A stretch of DNA of 64,000 nt from Strigamia acuminata (Eukaryota > Arthropoda > Chilopoda > Geophilomorpha > Linotaeniidae), in NCBI GenBank assembly GCA_949358305.1, contig OX442319.1:2666001-2730000 (forward strand), in the 5' to 3' direction. How positions within the stretch are numbered: position 1 is the first letter of the stretch; each line of letters begins with the position of its first letter. Both the position numbers and the translations under genes were made by a program. Shown here in pieces: positions 57,944 to 64,000 of this stretch. Under the pieces are notes generated by a model. That model was not told the DNA's origin. It saw nothing but the letters and a program-made list of their open reading frames with translations, and did not search any database.

Positions 57944-60900
57944 TTAATTCACCCAGTTTCGTTTAGCATTAACAAATTTATAGTCAACACAGTTCCTGAA
58001 ACAAAAACAAAAACACAACCCAGTCAGTTTATACAGTACAACAGAGAGTTTGCGGCATGCATTTTTCCCTTATTTTTCTCTACGTTACACTATTTTAGTT
58101 CCATATCGTAAGGGAAAAATCTTTAGTGTATCGTTTTCAACACTAAATTAAAATATAGCGCAGCCAATCAGAATTGAGAACACTATATTGTTAGCTCCGC
58201 CCATTGCAAATGGCGATTATTTTGTTGTCCCGATCAAACACATCAGTCGTAGGTACGTAGATTGGGGCCCCACATCTAGAGCTACACAATCTACCGCGAC
58301 ACGCATCCACCGCAACAATACGATACAATATATTCCAAAAAAAATGGTTTTTTATCAAAAAACCAGTAAGGTTAGGTTCGCGGGGGGTCAAGGGGGGGCG
58401 CAGCCCCCCCCTTGTTAGCCCTTCTTAGGAATTGAACCTAAAATATACGTTGTCGCGGTAGATCGTGTCGCGGTAGATTGTGTCGCGGTTAGAATTTTTC
58501 GCGCTAGATGACACGCCCCCGTGGATTGAATGATAAGTGAGGCCTAAAATTGAATTTTAGGCCCAAAACCATATTTTATAGGCATAATAATGGAATTTTA
58601 TGCAGAAATTTGCACATTTATGCCCCCAAAATAAATTTTTAGGCCTAAAATTACTAACTGTCAGTAGTTGGCCGAAATAGTGTAGTGATAAGGGAAAAGT
58701 GCAGCCCGCAAAAACTTAATTTATCATTTTTCCCTTACATTATTTTTATACCGTATAGTGTTTAATTGTAAGGGAAAAATGCATCCCGCAAACTCTCTAA
58801 TATAAAATTAATTAAAATTATACTTGCTATTATACAAGTATTGCTGCTCACCTAACACACGCTTTCTTTTCAGTTTCAGTCACACATTGGACTTTTATAA
58901 AATTGAAATATATGTTGCCTATTATATCAGATTCAGCAGATTTCACACTTTTTAAACAGTTGTATAAGATGTCATCACACATGCAGTGAGATCTGAAATC
59001 AATTAAAAAATAAAAAACGTTTTTCAAAATATTAAAAGAAGAAAAAATTCTAAGATGATCTTCAGAATCGTAATACAAAATTGAAGCTTTCTATGTGTTA
59101 GGACATATTGTAATTATTAAAATGTTCGCATACTTTGTATAAAAAGCCACATTGAGCAATCCAAATAGCCTTTTCGTGGGTTGAATCCGCACGGGACAAT
59201 GGTCGTGAGTTCGACAGCATTTGTCTAATTCACGGTCGGATCCAAGTTGGTCGTAAGATTGAGCAATGTCATTAAGTCCACACCACATTGTGCCTGCATA
59301 AACACAAAAGTAAAATAGTTTTATTACAACTCCGAACCGGAAAACTATGCAGGTAAGCAGTTCATTGTGGGCTTTAGTACACTGCCACATTTGGTAACGA
59401 ACATATCTTTCCAGAATCCCATTAAACGAATGACAAAACTAGCTGACACATTGACCGACCATTACATTTGATGGTGTTTATTCACACTTGGAAGTAAAGT
59501 AAAGTAAAGTAAACAATGAGGAAGTAGAAGTAAGGTAATGCAAGTATGTTCACACTTGTTTGAAGTTGAAGTAAGGATTATCCAATGAGAATTAAGGGGC
59601 AAGATCATGATCCAGAAGAATAACTGTATTATTTGATCGTTAAAATGGTAGCGCAAAACCATAACTGGAGTGCTTTGGATTATAAAAATAGAGATTTGGA
59701 GGATTTGGAGGATTTATTTTTACTCATGGAAGGTGCAGCGTGTTGTAGAGCTGCAGTGCCATGTAGAACGATCAGGCGATGGTGGGTGTGACCATCACTG
59801 CAAGCAAGAGAAGTGGTGCTTACTTTACTGCAAAAACAATCCAACAATGCAATGCGCAGCAACATTGCATTGTGTTACTTCATAGTGTGAACACAAGTGT
59901 GAACCCACCTTTACAGTTTGGTAAGTTAACTAAAATAATAAATAATAAAATTGTAAAAAAAAAAATTAAAAATGTTGTCGTGTCGTTGGCTCGACTGTTT
60001 AATGGTTTTTAGAAAATTGAGATTTTCTTGGGTCTGTAGTAACCAAAAGGTTGTAGGTATGCAGGCGCTTCAACTCTTAATGTTGGACCTTAACGGTAGC
60101 ACAGCAAAAAGGATGTCTGTTTGTGAAATCTAATATTTTGGACGCAGGATAACAACCCGGGTGCTTGCAAAATGGCGAGCTGTTATGTATTCGTATTGAG
60201 ATCGTAATACTGCCTTACTACGGTAGAAAGGGCGCCGGCATCCGCAAACATACGCGAAGAATAGTTTCTTCTTCTACGAATGCGCAAACGTTGGGTGCAT
60301 TCGCAAGCAAGTGTCTTGGGTGACAGCCATTTGCGTCTTCACGACGGTATTTTAAATAAATAAGACTATTGAGACGTCAAATGTTGTTACAAATAATGTC
60401 CGTGGTGGGAAGGAAGGTGACAGGCCAGTGGCTGAAAATATTGGGCGAATTGAGACCATCTAATTGGTTTCTTTTTCAATTTGGAGAACGTAAAATACGA
60501 TGAAATATGGGAGCGCTGGTCTACTATAGCAACTGTCAGAATTTGGGCTAGAGCATATCGCATGGCGCCAATGTGTAATTACGACACATCGAAAGTGCTT
60601 GCCGAAACAGGAGTTGTGCTCAAAACAGTGGTCAGAGGGAGAATATTTAAATCAAATTGGCGCGCATAAATAATCAATTTCACCAACTTCAAGAGAATAT
60701 TAGAAGATAAGAAAAAATAAAATAAAATAACAGGAAATAAAATGAGGAAAAAAGTGTGAAAACGCAGGAAAATTGTACGGGAAGAATAATTACTGGAAAA
60801 CAAATAAAATTTTGTAACAAACTATATACGTGTAGATTATATTGAACATATGGTAATCTTGTCCATGGTCCAATACATCCAATACAATTTGATGCACTGC

Positions 60901-61842
60901 ACGGATTCTTTTTATTTTCATTTTATATTCATTTTATATCTTGGTTGTTTATGAGTTAAAGGTCTGCAAACAAATGAAAATCCTTGAAAATCCGTGCAAG
61001 TTTACCTGGCGCAATTCCTCTGAATATAGTTGTCAATTGCCACCGGTTAGTTTCGGTCGTATTTTCACCAAACGACTCGTTTAAATTGTGACATTCTTTA
61101 AGTACTTCCATCATTTGTGCAAATGTTGTTTTTGTTACGCTGATGCCAGAAAGTCCAAGTTTTGGCGTTGGACGATCTTCAGTTCTAAAATAAATTTGAA
61201 AAAAAAAAAATTAAAAACGATGAACACGTCGAGATTTAGATGCAGTTTGCACGTCAGACGTCACGGAGTAAACAAGTTGCGGCAGAAGGTCATGCCGATT
61301 GTCTCAAAATACCAAAAGATCCTCTTCATCATGTATTTTACTTCACCCGCGACTGTTTATTTCCTCTTTTTATTTAATTTACTCGCGAAAATTTAAAAAG
61401 TAGGTTAAGAGAGGACTTTAACCTAGAGTTGTAGCTACGGGTCAAATGACCAGATTTGGTCTTAAAACCAAACTGCGTGCATTCTTGTGCACACGTGTCA
61501 AGTGAAAAACATCACAATCGAAAGGAAAATATTCACCAATAACCAATATATTCATATTTTTATATCATAAAGTTTAAATCACAACGATACAGTCACAGAA
61601 ATTAATAATTGATAAATTTGGGATAAATTGTATTCTTAAATTAAATAAAAAATAAAAATTAAGAAAAATGTCAAAGATTGCACTTACTTTTCCATGAAAA
61701 GATGACATCTTTCTACGTGACCTTCCCTTCCATAGGCCGCAACTGCCGTCGTGAGGCCGTGGTTGTAAACGACAACATGAGCAGGATTTATATTTTTCGG
61801 AAAAATTAAAATCCAAATCGTAATAATTGCAAAGTACGACAT
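57944..61842 (-). CDS. Group III secreted phospholipase A2 (bee-venom-type fold)
   Basis: Secreted, calcium-dependent lipase that cleaves the sn-2 acyl chain of phospholipids. The ATG at 61842 gives a signal peptide (MSYFAIITIWILIFPKNINP). A propeptide-like region of about 100 residues spans exon 1 (VERCHLFMEK) and exon 2 (about 61187-61012; KLGLSGISVTKTTFAQMMEV, NRWQLTTIFRGIAP). The catalytic exon is about 59295-59120: GTMWCGLNDIAQSYDQLGSD, then the active-site histidine in CCRTHDHC. Next is the exon ending at 58843: SHCMCDDILYNCLKSVKSAE, then YFNFIKVQC and KKACV. A donor (GTGAGC) after that leads to a last exon, 57995-57944 (NCVDYKFVNAKRNWVN). The last intron holds the TIR element at 58043-58798. 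This is a complete enzyme of the family known from arthropod venoms and from vertebrates. Nothing here indicates a venom role. Confidence 0.85.
58043..58798. mobile_element. TIR element AGAGAGTTTGCGG, copy 2 with nested insertion
   Basis: A 756-bp relative of the element at 47093-47574, ends AGAGAGTTTGCGGCATGCAT and, inverted, ATGCATCCCGCAAACTCTCT. It carries an extra segment of about 275 bp at about 58,266-58,540 that copy 1 lacks: GTCGCGGTAGATCGTGTCGC-type words and a G/C-rich block with runs of G and C at 58,380-58,412. It lies in the last intron of the PLA2 gene. Confidence 0.88.
59301..61010. other. Large PLA2 intron with repeat sequence
   Basis: The 1.7-kb intron between the second and catalytic PLA2 exons. 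It carries a possible TIR element at 59471-59911 and otherwise AT-rich sequence, with a GC-richer patch at 60,100-60,350. No exon recognised. Confidence 0.5.
59471..59911. mobile_element. Possible TIR element (GGTGxxTTCACACTTG ends)
   Basis: GGTGTTTATTCACACTTG at 59471 has the inverse partner CAAGTGTGAACCCACC at about 59,896-59,911 (two differences in the first positions). Several copies of TTCACACTTG and GTGTGAACA lie within. A direct target-site duplication was not found. Confidence 0.5.
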
Positions 61843-62399
61843 GAACGACCTGCCATACGAATGCCAACTGCCAGCGCAAGTGGGTGCTGTGTGTTTACAT
61901 TTTCCTGCTCTTAAATTACGTACTATTTTGGTTTTCTTTACCTAAGGCATTTTCAATGCAGGTGAGGTTGTTAAAGGTTTTATTTCCTATTTAATTTTCA
62001 TTCAGCCAAAGAATTTCATCTCACGTTGATGCGTTTAGATTTTTTTTTTTTAAAATAATACGTTGAATTAGTCAAGATAATTATTTACATTAGCTTAGGG
62101 AAAAAAAAGTGCTTAGAGACTTAATTGGAAAGTTGGCAAAGTTAAAGTCTGGCAGCTGCAGCAGGTCAATGTTTAGCTTTGTCCAGGGTTAGGAGGAGAA
62201 GAGTAAAAAATAAATAAAAATAAAGCGTTGGTATGGATTTACATCGAGTCAAGAATCGTTACACGTGGCTCCATTTCTGATCTATTAATAACGAAAGCAA
62301 GTTCTCTGGGTCAGACTAAGATGAAGGTGAATCTCGTCTGTCTCGTGACCTGCATATTCAAATTTTTATACAGAAAGATTGTTTGTGGCATTCCTACAA
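61843..62399. other. Upstream flank of PLA2
   Basis: Presumed PLA2 5' region; AT-rich. Nothing else recognised. Confidence 0.4.
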
Positions 62400-62631
62400 C
62401 TGAGGCTCAGAGATCTGCATTGGCGTAAAATCCTTACCCGTTACCCGTCCGTTACCCGTCTCCAAAAAAAATTCTCTACCCTACCCTACCCGTACCCGTT
62501 CCTGAACGTGATCACGTGTGCCAGAGATGTGCATTGGCGTAAAAACCGTACCCGTTACCCGCCCTACGGGTACGGGCGGGTACGGGTAGGGTTACGGGTA
62601 CGGGTACCCAATGCAGATCTCTGCTGAGGCT
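62400..62631. mobile_element. hAT-type MITE, CAGAGATCTGCATTGG ends
   Basis: The element (62408-62623, 216 bp) has perfect 16-bp terminal inverted repeats, CAGAGATCTGCATTGG and CCAATGCAGATCTCTG, and an exact 8-bp duplication, CTGAGGCT, at 62400-62407 and 62624-62631. CAGAG ends with 8-bp duplications are the hAT signature. The interior is made of TACCCGTTACCCG- and TACGGGTA-type repeats in both orientations, plus an internal second copy of the left end (CAGAGATGTGCATTGGCGTA at 62,522). Confidence 0.93.
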
Positions 62632-63046
62632 CTACTACAATGATTTGGTACACTGCTAATTGGAATAATAAAATGTTCATATCAATTAGTTTGTGATAAT
62701 GTTGATTTGGTATCACTTCCTATCAAGAGCAATAGAAACCTTGACTCAGCAAGACCTCTTTTGACAAAGCGATACTATTGGGATAGACTGTTTATGATAC
62801 ACGAGTGTGATTGAACGTATAGCAAGTATTAATTAGGCACAACACAGTTTATTGGAGACCGGATGCAATCTCTGGACGTTTATTTCGGGCAATACCCGAC
62901 CAAAATCTTTGTGAATGGGTGTTGAGTTGGAATTCATCAGGACTCTGGCAAATGGACATCATCATGTTCGACGTGTCCATTGTTTGAGATTACGGCAAGG
63001 AGGAGTTCAAAATACAAATGCACGCAGGGTGCATCTGCAGATCCCT

Positions 63047-63529
63047 TGTGACCAACTCGCCACCACCAGTCGGCACTGGCAACATTAAGGAGAGGATCCT
63101 CAGCAGTTCCTACGGAGTACCGTCAGACGGAGTTGCGTCCAGATTGGAGCCAATCAGGACAGAGGATTCTGCAAGGTGTCAGTCTGTGGTTTGACCGCCA
63201 CGACCGACTTTGCTACACATAAAGCGATGACAATACCAATAACTGGCGAGATCCGTTGGGCCGTGCTGCAAGGCAAGGCGTGGTATAAGATAACCGACCA
63301 CGCTGCCCATGTGGCCTTTGGCCAAAGGCCACATGGTCAGGGGTTGGTCTGGGTTGGGTTGCTGAAGGGCAACCCAACAACCAAGGCAATAACACGACAA
63401 CACACTAACCCCTAGGTAACCATGGCAATAAAGAATATCAATCCTAAACTGTGTGTTTCTGTAACCGTGAATGGTGTCCAAACGCCCATGGTCCTCCCCT
63501 GACCATGAGGCGACCGACTGCCACTCACA
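63047..63529. mobile_element. LTR-like repeat, copy B, possibly the 5' LTR of an element
   Basis: A 483-bp relative of 45420-45970, from TGTGACCA to TCACA, with GCAATAAAGA near 63,425. Two bases after its end stands TGGTTGGTAGAAGATTG, a position where a tRNA primer-binding site (starting TGG) is expected. Further on (63,646) an ATG opens a 28-codon frame with M-M-E-G-E-T-A-M-V-A-M-T-P-D, ending at a donor-like CACGTAAG. The window ends before any gag or pol frame could be tested. Confidence 0.6.
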
Positions 63530-64000
63530 CCTGGTTGGTAGAAGATTGAAAGAGTGAACGAGTGAAAGATTGCAAGTTAACTTCGGGTAGTACTAGGGAT
63601 TGGTAGCTATCGCTATTCGCTAGTGGTGTCGTGGAATACCTCGACATGATGGAAGGGGAAACTGCCATGGTGGCGATGACTCCGGACGACCTAAGACATG
63701 TTGTAATAATGAATGGCACACGTAAGTGGTGATTGTAAATTGAAAAGTGATACAAGGGTTAATATAACATTAAATGCCAATTGCTGATTGGTTCAAACAA
63801 ATAATCCTTTGGTCACGTGTAATGTCTTGTTATCAGAACTGGGGATGACCAATAACACATTGGCAGTCGGTAAATCTTCAACAAAACAAAGATGTCACAT
63901 ATTGCTCGATGTAGTACAGTCGTGGTCATAAAAATTGTCCAAATCCAGCTTGAAGCTCACCTGCTCGAATGAGCGTTTTTGGTTGTATCCACCAGGTAGT
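63530..64000. other. Sequence downstream of LTR-like copy B
   Basis: No protein domain recognised. If the repeat is a 5' LTR, this would be its leader region. Confidence 0.35.

Noticed and set aside
60481..60669. 62-codon plus-strand frame
   Set aside because: No ATG context or domain; it lies in a PLA2 intron.

Overview
The window is nuclear DNA from an intron-rich invertebrate animal. The genes are animal-specific (ADAM10, prolyl 4-hydroxylase alpha, BAP1, Rit/Ric GTPase, ACE, group III phospholipase A2, C1q-domain proteins). Almost every coding region is cut by short AT-rich GT..AG introns, and the space between exons is full of short transposons and minisatellites. I cannot fix the phylum. 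Nothing bacterial or viral was recognised.

Layout, left to right. (1) 1-6,100: the 5' half of a phospholipase C delta gene (minus, running off the left edge), a nine-finger C2H2 gene with decayed extra fingers behind it, and a broken duplicate of the PLC first exon. (2) 6,500-14,600: a Rit/Ric-type small GTPase (plus), proteasome subunit alpha-1 (minus), and BAP1/calypso deubiquitinase (plus). The last two are head to head about 340 bp apart. (3) 15,000-21,750: ADAM10/Kuzbanian (minus), with several minisatellite-filled introns. (4) 22,950-26,010: a GC-rich, largely disordered protein of unknown function (minus), head to head with ribosome biogenesis factor NIP7 (plus). (5) 26,100-34,900: ECI2 (ACBP plus crotonase, SKL terminus; minus), head to head with a CDYL-like crotonase protein that has AT-hook-like motifs but no chromodomain in the window (plus). 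(6) 35,000-40,450: a transposon-rich stretch, then a secreted single-domain ACE (minus). (7) 42,170-45,060: prolyl 4-hydroxylase alpha (plus). (8) 45,400-50,410: an LTR-like repeat, then two C1q-domain secreted proteins in tandem (plus). (9) 50,800-56,350: RMC1 and mitochondrial tyrosyl-tRNA synthetase YARS2 (both plus). (10) 56,700-64,000: group III secreted phospholipase A2 (minus) surrounded and invaded by transposons, ending in a second LTR-like repeat.

The genes do not form one pathway. Most are housekeeping or cell-surface genes. Two relationships stand out. ECI2 and the CDYL-like gene share a fold and sit side by side. The transposons fall in introns or between genes and leave the reading frames intact. 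At least nine non-autonomous DNA elements have visible terminal inverted repeats, and several of those have clear target-site duplications: 8 bp, TTAA or TA. Many long introns also carry A/T-rich minisatellites built round the palindrome AAAATGCATTTT or round GGCCATTTTT. Gene spans below include introns. Exon boundaries were read by eye from splice sites and family alignment from memory, so single-exon details may be off.
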